Shown: positions 52,620 through 61,920 of the stretch, piece by piece | Numbering within the stretch: position 1 is the stretch's first letter | Layout: every line of letters starts with the position of its first letter | NCBI RefSeq assembly: GCF_021044775.1 | Contig: NZ_JAJNOQ010000010.1 | Span: 44,817 to 108,816 of the forward strand | Reading direction: 5' to 3' | Source of the DNA: Paraeggerthella hominis | Lineage (GTDB): Bacteria > Actinomycetota > Coriobacteriia > Coriobacteriales > Eggerthellaceae | DNA length: 64,000 nucleotides | Translations under genes and position numbers: made by a program | Notes under the pieces: model-generated | What the model was told of the DNA's origin: nothing | What the model saw: only the letters and a program-made list of their open reading frames with translations | Databases searched by the model: none

Positions 52620-52941
52620 GACAAGCGGCGTGAGCGAAAAGCTAAAAGACAAACAGGCCCGAAACCAAAACTAAACCGAGCACGCGAGCGAGACAAGCGA
52701 GAAGGAAGAAAAGGACCCCGGAAACCTTGCACTAAGTCTGACGCAGGCCAGAGCAGGGGCGCCTCTTCATGTCTAAAACCACGCTCCCGAAACCGAGAAA
52801 ATGCACCTGCCCTGCCAAAAGAATCAGAAACCCACGATCATTCCGACAAATCAGTTGCACTAAATCAGACTGTGCACTTACCTTGCCGAAATTACACTAA
52901 AGTTGGCAATCGACCAGATAAGGAGACTGACAGAAGGGGTA

Positions 52942-54087
52942 CTAGACACACCTGGTTCTTAGCCTGATTATCGTCTCATTAATAGATTCTTGGCATAATC
53001 CGAAATGCCTGACTGCGTCGATGTGGGTCTCTATAGCGCATTTACCGACTCCTTTTTCATAATGCGGCAGACCGAGACACCAAACGAAAAACTCTTCTTC
53101 CGTCAATTCAGAGAAATCCCTTTTAAACAGTTGTTGGAAGGTTGAATTTCCTGTCTCAGGATAGCGAACGATATCGTCGATTTTGATCGAGACGAGGTTC
53201 AGGTAACAGCGCAGAATCCATTTCTTGATGTTCTTTCTTGCTTGCGAGTTTTTGCTCAGGTGATTGATATAGCTATTAAACACGGCTTGGGTGAATATCA
53301 GCTCGAACAGTTTTCTCCTTGCCGTCAGGCGATAAGAACCGAAATCTAGCCCCACATTCCTGATGATTTGCATCTCAATGGTGCCATAGCCGCGGATATG
53401 GCGGCGAAGAGCGTCGAAGCTGCTTAAACTGTTTCCGACTAGCGCAAGCCTATCTCTTTTCTGACGGAGAAAAACCCTCGAAGCCAAGTATCTTGCTGTA
53501 ACTATATGGGTCTTTTCATTTCTATTAAGAAAATTTTCGTCTTCCATATAGATAAGAATCTGCAATTTCCGATCATCTTCGCCGTCAAATGAGCAACTTG
53601 CGGGATCTCCTCCCAATGCTTCAAGCTCCTCGATAATGCGCGATATCGGTTTAGTTGAAAAGTGCCGCCTGGAGGTGATCGCTGCCAAGGCAACGACGAA
53701 TATCAGGAAGACAATCTGGGCAAAAACAGATTCCTTTACAAGCGGGGTTGCTGAGAAAAGAAGAATGAGGTAGAAAAATGCTCCGTAGAATTCTAACAAT
53801 AATCGGTATAAAAAATCGAGGCACTTATATTTGAATGAAAATAGATGCACCAGCATCTCGTCGCTGCTGAACACTTCAAAAATCAAGAAGAGCACGATCA
53901 AGGATCCAAAAACGATTGAACAAAAACCAATGTAATTAAAATATGAGACAATCAAGCAGTACAAATACACCAGCGCGACTCTTTGTCCGGGCTCCATTTT
54001 CTGACCACTACTCGCGGAAAAAAACAAAGCGACCGCAAAGACCAATAACTCGTTTCCGTTGACTGATTGCTGCAGCAGTTCCGGCAT
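52942..54087 (-). CDS. Membrane protein with divergent GT51 (peptidoglycan glycosyltransferase) domain
   Basis: A 381-residue protein. The first ~145 residues hold several hydrophobic helices. The rest matches the family 51 lipid II polymerase motifs in order: YMEDENFLNR (catalytic Glu182, cf. EDxxFxxH but lacking the His), GYGTIEMQIIRNVG (cf. GGSTxTQQLVKN), ARRKLFELI (cf. RKxxE, Glu262), and FSELTEEEFFVWCLGLPHYEKG (cf. the last ASLLAGLPQ-like segment). Monofunctional MtgA proteins have one helix, so the polytopic N-terminus is unusual. The gene is distinctly AT-rich compared with its surroundings, pointing to transfer. No transpeptidase domain is present. Confidence 0.75.
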   Translation of the reverse strand: MPELLQQSVNGNELLVFAVALFFSASSGQKMEPGQRVALVYLYCLIVSYFNYIGFCSIVFGSLIVLFLIFEVFSSDEMLVHLFSFKYKCLDFLYRLLLEFYGAFFYLILLFSATPLVKESVFAQIVFLIFVVALAAITSRRHFSTKPISRIIEELEALGGDPASCSFDGEDDRKLQILIYMEDENFLNRNEKTHIVTARYLASRVFLRQKRDRLALVGNSLSSFDALRRHIRGYGTIEMQIIRNVGLDFGSYRLTARRKLFELIFTQAVFNSYINHLSKNSQARKNIKKWILRCYLNLVSIKIDDIVRYPETGNSTFQQLFKRDFSELTEEEFFVWCLGLPHYEKGVGKCAIETHIDAVRHFGLCQESINETIIRLRTRCV

Positions 54088-54332
54088 GATCCTCCTTCAA
54101 ATATCGGGTATTTTAAATAACAAGAGCTTGATAGCAACTTACAGTGCTTACTAATGGGTCGCTCCATTTTGAACAGCTTAATCTCTTTAGGTGCTCAGAC
54201 TCCTGTCAAAGAGCTTTGAGCCGAGCGCCGATGGTAACCTCTTCGCGCCTCCGCCACCCTCTCCTTAGCGCTGCGGCCTTCCGGCATAGAGCGAACCGTT
54301 TCTCGCTCCTCCTCAATCAGAAGCTTCGTCAT

Positions 54333-54920
54333 GAGCTGCATCCCTCTTCATTCGCTCGAGACTCATCTTGGCCTTGCCCCAATCGAAATGACTGCTGGCT
54401 TCCCCGCCGGCGCTCCGCTTGCTCGCGCCTGCGGACTCGCAGGACGCCCTCCAGCGAAGGCGATCCTCTTTATTGACCTTCTCGAAACGCCAGTCGCACT
54501 CGCGCTCAACCCATTCCTGGACGCCATCCTCCGGATTCGCCTAAACCGGAATCACGTAGATTACGCAGTCTATTAGGGCAGACCCAGAAAGTCCATGCCC
54601 TCCACCTCCATGAGGAAGTAGACAACCTCGCTCTCGCGGCACCCGTCGCGCTTCCGCAGGTAGTTCGCGGACACGCCCAGCACCCTGGCAATCACCTCGT
54701 AGTGCGCGTCCTTGAGGCTGCAATCACCAGCTCGGGTACGAATCGTGGAATCTGAAAACCCCGTCTTTTCCGCCAGGTCAAACCGTTGTTCCCAACTCCC
54801 GACGTCTTCGTCTGACCCTCGCGCCACAGGCAGTGCTCCCGCTTGTCCGCAGCTGCGCTCGGTGGCAATTATCGCCCCTCGAGCTAAAAAGATTAACGAA
54901 ATGACCTTATGTTTTTGCAT
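54333..54920 (-). pseudogene. Broken HTH-containing gene of unknown function
   Basis: Minus-strand reading from about 54870 to 54573 gives WEQRFDLAEKTGFSDSTIRT, KDAHYEVIARVLGVSANYLRKRD and VVYFLMEVEGMDFLGLP, which look like an XRE-type DNA-binding fold. After stops at 54573 the sequence continues in another frame as ANPEDGVQEWVERECDWRFEK and HFDWGKAKMSLERMKRD, ending near 54333. The good codon use in both parts suggests one gene split by a frameshift. The full protein was not recognised; it may come from a conjugative or phage-like element. Confidence 0.4.
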
Positions 54921-55326
54921 AGGCTTGTTTGACAGTGCAGATACGTCAGGTTAGTTCGAGGACAATGGCACGGAAAAGTGCTGATTGCCGATCAAACGCG
55001 AAGAGAAAACGACAGGCAGCAAGCTGCTCAACGCGGGCGAGATTACCGAACCGATTGCCGTATCGCGATCATATGCACACTGCACCATTCGTGGGCTAAA
55101 CGAAGGGCTGACGGCAGCAAGGCACTACACCGCTCCCGACAGGGTGAACCGAGTATATCTAAAGCAGGCTTCGGTATGCCTGAAGGCCGCTCCAACGGCA
55201 AAAAAGGAAACCCTATCCCACTTCTCAACGTTGCTCCCACCTCGAGAAATGCAGAATTTCTGCGTCTATTGCAACTGCTTTGCAAAGTGACCACAGTCAG
55301 ATCATTCCCACAATCAATCATGCGAC
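54921..55326. other. Intergenic region, no supported gene
   Basis: About 400 bases between the broken HTH gene and the hydrolase 3' end. Open frames of about 90-100 codons occur on both strands but lack ribosome binding sites and recognisable motifs. Nothing regulatory was identified. Confidence 0.5.
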
Positions 55327-58300
55327 CTACGAAGCGTATCGAGGCACCAAAAACTCAACTCTTGGCTTTACGCCAATATAGTCATATCCTTGGCCCATGA
55401 TGGAGCTAATAGTCCTTGCCCAGTTGGGATCAGTGGCATACTGATGTCCAATACCGCCGTATTTATCAGAATAGGCGGGATTCCACCTCATGTCATACAA
55501 CGTGCTTTGCCCGCTGTATATGTAGTTTCGCGCCAGCTGTTGAGCTGCTCCATTCAGAGCGTTTTCAATACTATTCCAACCGTAATAGCGAGCGAAATCA
55601 TAAGCAGTATCAGGCCTACCGTCGTAGGCTCCCCACCCAATGAAGTTATAATAACGTCCCGCAGGAGCCTCTTTGCTGAAATAGAGGCCATTAAGTTTAA
55701 TCGTAGCAGTGCCCGCCTCAAAGTACTTCCCCTGAGCCATAAGAGACGTACCCCAACCCGTCTCCGTTACCATATGACTAAGAAGGTACATCTCGTTGAT
55801 GTCAGCACTTTTCGCAGCAGCCAAAATAGCAGCTCCCTTCCCCGCAAACACTCCACTACGTCCAGAAGATGTGCTGGAAATAAAGCGATTCATCTGCTCG
55901 ACAGTAATATCTCCCTGATACTTTCGCAGATCAGCAAACTGATAATACGCCCGCGTCCCGTACGCATGCGAATTTGGATTGATGGTTTCAGGTGAAACTC
56001 CGTTCAAAGCGGCCATCTTTGCGAGCGTTATTCCATAAGACTGATGATGAACATTTGTCGCAGACTGCTTCAGAATCCACTTTTGCGAGATCGAACCCGT
56101 AGCAACGGCGTCACCCACTGCACCCGTACTAGCCGCAACGCCTGCCAGCACCGTCATAGCCCTCTTTGTCGCCCGGTTTAGCAACATATACGAGCCATCC
56201 GCATTCGAACGTATTACGAACCTACTTGCATCGCTTTCTGGCTTACTCGATTGCTGTAGTTCCCCAGAACTTACCACACCCAGCTTCTTGCCCGAATTCA
56301 CATTGGTGACAGTATAATATCCGGCCGTCCACTCGAGCTGAAACAGCTGAGCCAGAGTATCGTTTCCGCTGTAGAGCCATGCTTTCGCCCCATCCTCAAG
56401 AGACGCCCCGTGCATATCAAGCTGATAGAGAGGATTCAAAGCGGCATGAATCGTGTAATATCCTGAAGGAACAATTTCCTGACAACCCGGTATATCAAAA
56501 ATCCAGGTCTGGGCAGGAGTGCCGTTTGCGGAGTGGAGCCAGATGTTATTCTGGTTAGTCGCATTGCCCCCGTACAGATCAAGCACGAGCGAATCGTTGA
56601 GAGCGGAGACAAGCTTGTAGCCTGAACCTTGCTTGACCGCCACCCACTTCTGGGCCCACGATCCGTTCGGTGCGTATTGCACGACGTTCGTACCGGCAAC
56701 GCCGCTCCCGCCGTACACGTCAAGCGCCTTGCCCGATCCCTCATTGACGATCGTCAGATACCCAGCCTCGTCGTGGCTTACCCGCCAGGTCTGAGCAGGC
56801 GTGCCGTTAGCGGAAAAGAGCCACACGTTCGCAAGGTCCTCCTTGCTCCCCCCGTACACATCGAGGGCAAACCCGCCGTTGACTCCTGAAGACATCTGAT
56901 ACGTCCCGTCCGCGATCATGCCGGCGTTGTCCTTAGCCAGCGCGTCAAGCCTGTCCCTCATGTCCTGAGCGCGATTGAAGCACCAGGTCTGGGCAGGAGT
57001 GCCGTTTGCGGAGTGGAGCCAGATGTTATTCTGGTTAGTCGCATTGCCCCCGTACAGATCAAGCACGAGCGAATCGTTGAGAGCGGAGACAAGCTTGTAG
57101 CCTGAACCTTGCTTGACCGCCACCCACTTCTGGGCCCACGATCCGTTCGGTGCGTATTGCACGACGTTCGTACCGGCAACGCCGCTCCCGCCGTACACGT
57201 CAAGCGCCTTGCCCGATCCCTCATTGACGATCGTCAGATACCCAGCCTCGTCGTGGCTTACCCGCCAGGTCTGAGCAGGCGTGCCGTTAGCGGAAAAGAG
57301 CCACACGTTCGCAAGGTCCTCCTTGCTCCCCCCGTACACATCGAGGGCAAACCCGCCGTTGACTCCTGAAGACATCTGATACGTCCCGTCCGCGATCATG
57401 CCGGCGTTGTCCTTAGCCAGCGCGTCAAGCTTATCCCTCATGTCCTGAGCGCGATTAAAGCACCAGGTCTGGGCAGGAGTGCCGTTTGCGTCCCACAATC
57501 TCACAGGTGCTCCGTTGGCATCGGAGCCACCCTCCACATCAAACACAAGCGAAGAGTCTGCCGCAGATGCGATAGCAAAGCCACCCCCGTTCGCTTTAAT
57601 CACCCACTCCTGTGATTTAGCCCCAGACTGGTAGGGCCGTTGCACAATCTCCGTTCCTGCCCGAAGATTCCCTCCCGTGTTCGACACTGTAAGGTATTGC
57701 CCCGACTTGGAATTCATAATTGTATAGTAACCATTTTGCTGCCTCGCAATACGAAACAACTGGGCTTCGGTTTGGTTGGCATCGTACAACTGAATCCCTG
57801 CGCCCGAGGCAACGGAGCCTCCGACCACGTCGACCACGCGTCCGGACGGAAGTCGCGAGCCAATCTCATACACTCCATCCGTCACCGCTCCAGGAACAAA
57901 GATGTCAAACGACCGCGTAAGAGCCTGTCCCGCATAGATCCCCATCCCCGTTACAGTCACCTGAGCCCGCCCTACCTGAACATTATTTGCATAGCTCAGC
58001 GTGTAATCCGTTCCTTCGTTCAGAACGGAACCAGCCACAATCACAGCTGGACGAGGAGTAAGAGCCGCGCCCGTATAAGGCTGATCAGCTATCTGCACCT
58101 TCGCCAACGTAAAATCAAGAACCGTATTTTGGAGTGTAACCAAGCGACCATAAAGGCGTTTGGCCTCTTGACCTTGAACATTTTTGACCGAAGAAACCGG
58201 ATCATAACCAATAGGATCACCTGCGTTGATCATAATCCCATTGCCGCAGTATATTCCCACGTGAGATATGTAATTAAGATCACTGCCATACGTACCCGTA

Positions 58301-58956
58301 AAGAACACGATGTCACCCGGTCGCGCTTCGCTCTCGGATATAGGAGTGCACCAGTTGTAGTACAGCGACGCTGCATTAGTGTAATCCGAATTGATTCCTA
58401 GGCCGCAAACCTGATTATAAACCCAGTTCACGTATCCCGAACAATCGAATCCGCCATCGCGACTCGGATTTTTACCGCCCCATACATAGGGCAACCCAAG
58501 ATACTGCTCAGCAAACAGAAGAACATCCGCAAAGGTTCTGCTTGAATAATCTTGAGCACTCCGCAGCATAGCTCGCCCGTACGCAGCATCGATCTCTTCT
58601 TTCGTCAGAAGATCTTCCATAGAGATGTCAAGATGGGTTGATGCATCAGTAGGAGAAACGGGCCCATCTGCACCCGGTACAGGAAGTGCCTCCTTGGAAG
58701 CCGAAGGACTCTGCTCTAAATTCCGAGAAAGATCCCCATTATCTGGATTCGAAGAAGCACCTTGCCGATCGTCCTCTTTAGCCTTCGGAAAAACATCATG
58801 GACGGAAGTGGAAGGATCGGATTGGGGAAACACCTCTGATCCCTGAGACTCAGAGATCGCGAACGCAGGCAGGGCGGATGCAACGAAAAGCTGCGCGCTA
58901 AGCAAAACAGCTAGAGTTATCGAGCACATTTTTGCGAATCGGGTATTTCTTTGCAT
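55327..58956 (-). CDS. Secreted NlpC/P60 - ricin-type lectin - glucosaminidase wall hydrolase
   Basis: A 1209-residue exported protein. ATG 58956 has AGGAG 7 bases upstream and yields a signal peptide (SITLAVLLSAQLFVASALPAFA). A Ser/Pro/Asp-rich linker leads to an NlpC/P60 peptidase with Cys172 (GGFDCSGYVNW) and His232 (ISHVGIYCG). An Ig-like module follows (ADQPYTGAALTPRPAV), then several ricin-B-type lectin repeats with the recurring NGTPAQTW motif. The C-terminus is a GH73-like glucosaminidase (HMVTETGWGTSL, Glu1065). It could cut both peptide and glycan parts of peptidoglycan while the lectins hold surface sugars. Residues 499-658 and 659-818 are a near-perfect tandem duplication. Confidence 0.92.
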   Translation of the reverse strand: MQRNTRFAKMCSITLAVLLSAQLFVASALPAFAISESQGSEVFPQSDPSTSVHDVFPKAKEDDRQGASSNPDNGDLSRNLEQSPSASKEALPVPGADGPVSPTDASTHLDISMEDLLTKEEIDAAYGRAMLRSAQDYSSRTFADVLLFAEQYLGLPYVWGGKNPSRDGGFDCSGYVNWVYNQVCGLGINSDYTNAASLYYNWCTPISESEARPGDIVFFTGTYGSDLNYISHVGIYCGNGIMINAGDPIGYDPVSSVKNVQGQEAKRLYGRLVTLQNTVLDFTLAKVQIADQPYTGAALTPRPAVIVAGSVLNEGTDYTLSYANNVQVGRAQVTVTGMGIYAGQALTRSFDIFVPGAVTDGVYEIGSRLPSGRVVDVVGGSVASGAGIQLYDANQTEAQLFRIARQQNGYYTIMNSKSGQYLTVSNTGGNLRAGTEIVQRPYQSGAKSQEWVIKANGGGFAIASAADSSLVFDVEGGSDANGAPVRLWDANGTPAQTWCFNRAQDMRDKLDALAKDNAGMIADGTYQMSSGVNGGFALDVYGGSKEDLANVWLFSANGTPAQTWRVSHDEAGYLTIVNEGSGKALDVYGGSGVAGTNVVQYAPNGSWAQKWVAVKQGSGYKLVSALNDSLVLDLYGGNATNQNNIWLHSANGTPAQTWCFNRAQDMRDRLDALAKDNAGMIADGTYQMSSGVNGGFALDVYGGSKEDLANVWLFSANGTPAQTWRVSHDEAGYLTIVNEGSGKALDVYGGSGVAGTNVVQYAPNGSWAQKWVAVKQGSGYKLVSALNDSLVLDLYGGNATNQNNIWLHSANGTPAQTWIFDIPGCQEIVPSGYYTIHAALNPLYQLDMHGASLEDGAKAWLYSGNDTLAQLFQLEWTAGYYTVTNVNSGKKLGVVSSGELQQSSKPESDASRFVIRSNADGSYMLLNRATKRAMTVLAGVAASTGAVGDAVATGSISQKWILKQSATNVHHQSYGITLAKMAALNGVSPETINPNSHAYGTRAYYQFADLRKYQGDITVEQMNRFISSTSSGRSGVFAGKGAAILAAAKSADINEMYLLSHMVTETGWGTSLMAQGKYFEAGTATIKLNGLYFSKEAPAGRYYNFIGWGAYDGRPDTAYDFARYYGWNSIENALNGAAQQLARNYIYSGQSTLYDMRWNPAYSDKYGGIGHQYATDPNWARTISSIMGQGYDYIGVKPRVEFLVPRYAS
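56503..57462. repeat. Two tandem 480-bp copies inside the hydrolase gene
   Basis: Bases 56503-56982 and 56983-57462 are the same 480-bp unit in frame (160 codons). By reading, only three differences were found, all near the end of the unit. About 28 bases of a third copy follow to 57490. Confidence 0.95.
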
Positions 58957-59087
58957 TGGTACGCTCCTGCGTCGCAATCGCCTTAGTTTTAACCTTGTCA
59001 AATTATTCCATAACATATAGCGGCATTCCACCTTCCGCCCCCACAACGCCCATCATTTTGAGTCCACCACACCACGCGGCTGCACTC

Positions 59088-60341
59088 TCAAACAGGCTCA
59101 GCCGAGGACAACACTCGCCCTCGATAATCCCTCCATAAAATCCCAGCGCTGCCCATGATAAAAAAGATCAACGCAGCGATGAACACGAAGCTAGCCCCAT
59201 TCATTCCGCACAACTGGATAAGCGGCACGCTGCCAGTTAATACAATGGCGAACGAAAGTACGCTCACCGCTAGCAAAGCGCCAAGCTTCCGGACGACTAC
59301 CAACACCGTCGAAAGAAACCATGCAAGGGCAACGAGGATCGAGCACACCACCAACGGCATAAGCAAGAATTGATAACCGTCGATAGAATCTCCAAACAAA
59401 AGTGCGAGAAGCCAATCGCCCCAAAGCATGAATCCCACAATTGAGACAACCGACAAAGACCCCAGAACAAGAAGCACTTTTCCTATTAGTTTGTGAAACC
59501 TCCCAATATCACCCGCCTGCAAATGCTCAGCCAGAGGTGTCGTCAAGGGCGCAAATATAAAACTAGCAGAAACCTGAACGATCACAACAGGCATAGCAAC
59601 TGAAGCGTATACCCCCAAAGCTGTAGTCCCTATCTGAGCCTCGAGGAAATACCTCGGAGCCTGACCCATCGTGTTGAAAAGCAAGCCGAACATAGCCAAT
59701 GGCAAGCACGTCTTGAGCAATGACTTTACGCACGCAAAGGAAGACCAAGACGAAGCGTCTAATGTCACCGAAGACGCCAGACGGCGATCATAGAAAGCAA
59801 CAATCAAAAACGAAGTCACGCAGAGCCCAAGAACCGCAAAGAGCAGCGTGTCGGTAGTCACTAAGAGCACAAAGAAAACTATCGGCTCGACAATTCCCTT
59901 TACTATAAAAGATCGACCGACGTAGTCCAGTCTCATGTTCTTTTGCAGCATCCCCTGATAAACATCCGACCACGCTTCTGATATCTTGAACAGCATATAC
60001 GTAACCACGCACAAAGCCGTCATAGGCTCATAGCCATTAGCCAGAACAAATACCGCGCACACAAGCAGCGCAAGCGCAGATGTCAGCACGCGCGTCACAA
60101 GGTAGGTACCGCTAGAGAATCGCCCTTCAATATCAGATACCTGGTAATTTCTTATCGAATACAAAGCAATGGAAACTAGGGAGCCTCCGACAGTAATCGC
60201 CAGAGAAAAAACGCCCGCCTCTTCGTATCCCAGCACGCGCACAACGAAATAGGTGAGTAGCCACTGGGAGAATAGGTATACGATATTTCCTATCGAATTC
60301 CAAAGCACGTTGGCCTTAATGCTTAAGGGATGCCTGCTCAC
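59088..60341 (-). CDS. Wzx-like polysaccharide flippase
   Basis: A 417-residue protein with about 12 hydrophobic helices in the arrangement of the MOP-superfamily polysaccharide transporters. It starts KANVLWNSIGNIVYLFSQWLLTYFVVRVLGYEEAGVFSLA. These proteins flip undecaprenyl-linked oligosaccharides across the membrane. The GTG at 60341 is chosen: GGAAGG stands 7 bases upstream and it overlaps the acyltransferase stop (GTGA). With an ABC exporter elsewhere in the locus, two export routes seem to coexist. It may serve a different glycan. Confidence 0.85.
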   Translation of the reverse strand: MSRHPLSIKANVLWNSIGNIVYLFSQWLLTYFVVRVLGYEEAGVFSLAITVGGSLVSIALYSIRNYQVSDIEGRFSSGTYLVTRVLTSALALLVCAVFVLANGYEPMTALCVVTYMLFKISEAWSDVYQGMLQKNMRLDYVGRSFIVKGIVEPIVFFVLLVTTDTLLFAVLGLCVTSFLIVAFYDRRLASSVTLDASSWSSFACVKSLLKTCLPLAMFGLLFNTMGQAPRYFLEAQIGTTALGVYASVAMPVVIVQVSASFIFAPLTTPLAEHLQAGDIGRFHKLIGKVLLVLGSLSVVSIVGFMLWGDWLLALLFGDSIDGYQFLLMPLVVCSILVALAWFLSTVLVVVRKLGALLAVSVLSFAIVLTGSVPLIQLCGMNGASFVFIAALIFFIMGSAGILWRDYRGRVLSSAEPV

Positions 60342-60940
60342 GAAGTCGCCTTCCAAACTCCCGCAACCTCATCGAAGCGCTTAATCACCCGCGCTGGAGA
60401 TCCCACGGCTATCGAATGCGCTGGGATGCTTTTTGTTACAACTGAGTTCGCACCAACAATACAACCGTCACCGATGGAGACGCCTTTCAGAATGCAGACA
60501 TTCTCGCCCAACCACACATTCTCCCCGATGCTCACGGGAGATGTTACTAAATCACGTGTATTCGGATCGGAAGTCGGTAAAGAGGGAGAGGATCCCGTAT
60601 AGATACCATGGTCAAGATCGCTGATGAATATCTTGGACGCGAACAAGCAGTTATCCCCAATACTCACTCGCTCCGCCGCAGCAATGTGCACGTTATCACC
60701 AATGTGCACATTTTCCCCAATAAAAAGCTTCCTGCTTCGATCCCCTTTGTCTCCGAACACTTCAATGCGGCAGTTATAACCCGTAGTGAAACCTTTCCCA
60801 TACTTCATACGCACTCCGCCGCGCACATAAAACGGACGTCGAATCAACGTAGCGTCCCGATACCACAGGCGCGTCATCACGAACGAATAACCAAGTTTGA
60901 CAAATTCTGAGAGCGAATAGTAATTGTCATAAAAGTACAT
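60338..60940 (-). CDS. Hexapeptide-repeat acyltransferase (left-handed beta-helix)
   Basis: A 200-residue CoA-dependent acyltransferase of the maltose/galactoside O-acetyltransferase class. The hexapeptide repeats are clear (IGENVHIGDNVHIAA, VSIGDNCLFAS, VSIGENVWLGENVCILKGVSIGDGCIVGANSVV), followed by IPAHSIAVGSPARVIKR. The catalytic His is likely in SDLDHGIY. ATG 60940 has AAGGAAAGG upstream. It is coupled to the flippase gene and probably acetylates a glycan sugar. Confidence 0.92.
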   Translation of the reverse strand: MYFYDNYYSLSEFVKLGYSFVMTRLWYRDATLIRRPFYVRGGVRMKYGKGFTTGYNCRIEVFGDKGDRSRKLFIGENVHIGDNVHIAAAERVSIGDNCLFASKIFISDLDHGIYTGSSPSLPTSDPNTRDLVTSPVSIGENVWLGENVCILKGVSIGDGCIVGANSVVTKSIPAHSIAVGSPARVIKRFDEVAGVWKATS

Positions 60941-60987
60941 ACAGAACCTTTCCTTCGACGCCTGCGCAACCACCGACAAGACTGTCT

Positions 60988-61920
60988 CTACGCATCAGGC
61001 AGACAACGGCGGAGAAAATCGTTTGGACTCACAGAGACATCATCGCATTGCTGGCGCGCATAGGATTCCACTAATCTTTTGCGGAAAAATGAGTACCATG
61101 GTGTACTAAGAGCGATAAATTTTTTAATACCGAATAGTGCCTTGGGGAAAACAAGGGACAGCCCGAGGGGCTTTTCGCGAGCCAAGGCTTTATACAGGCA
61201 ATCATGATCTCGATACAATCGCTCGCGCGACTTCTTGCTGTCGCCCGTGGAAATGCCCACCCCCCATTCGTACCATTCAACCGGCGCGGGGTAAAACGCC
61301 ACATCCGATAATTCCAAAGCAAGCGTGGCGGCAAAATCCTCGCAATAGCGCACCCCGTAAGCGCTCAACCGCTCAAGAAGCATTACAAAAAGCTCCTTTT
61401 CGAAGAACTGCGCACCTGCCGGAATCCAATCTCCGCGCACCAATTGTCGCTTCAGAAGCGTTCGTCCATCTCGCTGCCGGTCAAACGCGTAGTCTCCTGC
61501 GTTAAGCGGCGCGTTGTATTCAGAGACTTGACAGCAGTCGTCCCGGTGCTCGAATCTCAGAATTTTTCCAAACCCCGCTTTTACCTCATGCTGGTGACTC
61601 CATGCAAGCAGACTCTCTAGCGTTGTCTTATCGTAGAGCAAATCTCCAGCGCCGATAACCTTGACGTACGCACCCTCCGCTTGCCGCAACGCTCTGAGAA
61701 TATTGCGCACGGTCTGCACATTCTCATTGGCCTGGATTATCCGATAGTTCTTATAGCCGTTACACGCAAAAAAGTCTCTAATATCTTGCTCAAAGAAATC
61801 ATCCGAGCAATCGTCTGCTACAAGTATTTCCGGTTCAACATTTTGCTGATAGATAATGGATCTCAACGTAGCCAGAACCGCCTCGAGTGGCTGATTGTAA
61901 ACCGTCACAATGACCGACAT
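60988..61920 (-). CDS. Family 2 glycosyltransferase
   Basis: A 310-residue GT-A enzyme: MSVIVTVYNQPLEAVLATLRS, ILVADDCSDDF, NENVQTVRNILRAL and VKVIGAGDLLYD in the place of the metal site. ATG 61920 is chosen as the natural N-terminus, though TTG codons upstream, one preceded by GAAGGG, are possible. It leads the run GT2-acyltransferase-flippase-hydrolase on the minus strand. The donor sugar is unknown. Confidence 0.87.
   Translation of the reverse strand: MSVIVTVYNQPLEAVLATLRSIIYQQNVEPEILVADDCSDDFFEQDIRDFFACNGYKNYRIIQANENVQTVRNILRALRQAEGAYVKVIGAGDLLYDKTTLESLLAWSHQHEVKAGFGKILRFEHRDDCCQVSEYNAPLNAGDYAFDRQRDGRTLLKRQLVRGDWIPAGAQFFEKELFVMLLERLSAYGVRYCEDFAATLALELSDVAFYPAPVEWYEWGVGISTGDSKKSRERLYRDHDCLYKALAREKPLGLSLVFPKALFGIKKFIALSTPWYSFFRKRLVESYARQQCDDVSVSPNDFLRRCLPDA

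Larger units (their letters stand above)
51200..52908 (+). mobile_element. IS30-family insertion sequence, inactivated
   Basis: The element is bounded by 17-base imperfect terminal inverted repeats (51200-51216 and 52892-52908, 14 of 17 matching, TGCCAAyTTkAGTGyAA). Subterminal copies of TTGC(G/A)CTAAGTCTGAC occur near 51227 and 52731. It encloses a transposase pseudogene and a large hairpin. No target duplication was evident. The terminal repeats were aligned by eye. Confidence 0.65.

Noticed and set aside
54144..54576. Plus-strand open frames opposite the broken HTH gene
   Set aside because: The minus-strand reading has more protein-like segments; the plus frames look like its mirror.
54985..55290. 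A ~100-codon plus-strand open frame as a small gene
   Set aside because: No ribosome binding site, no recognised domain, and overlapping frames on both strands of equal quality.
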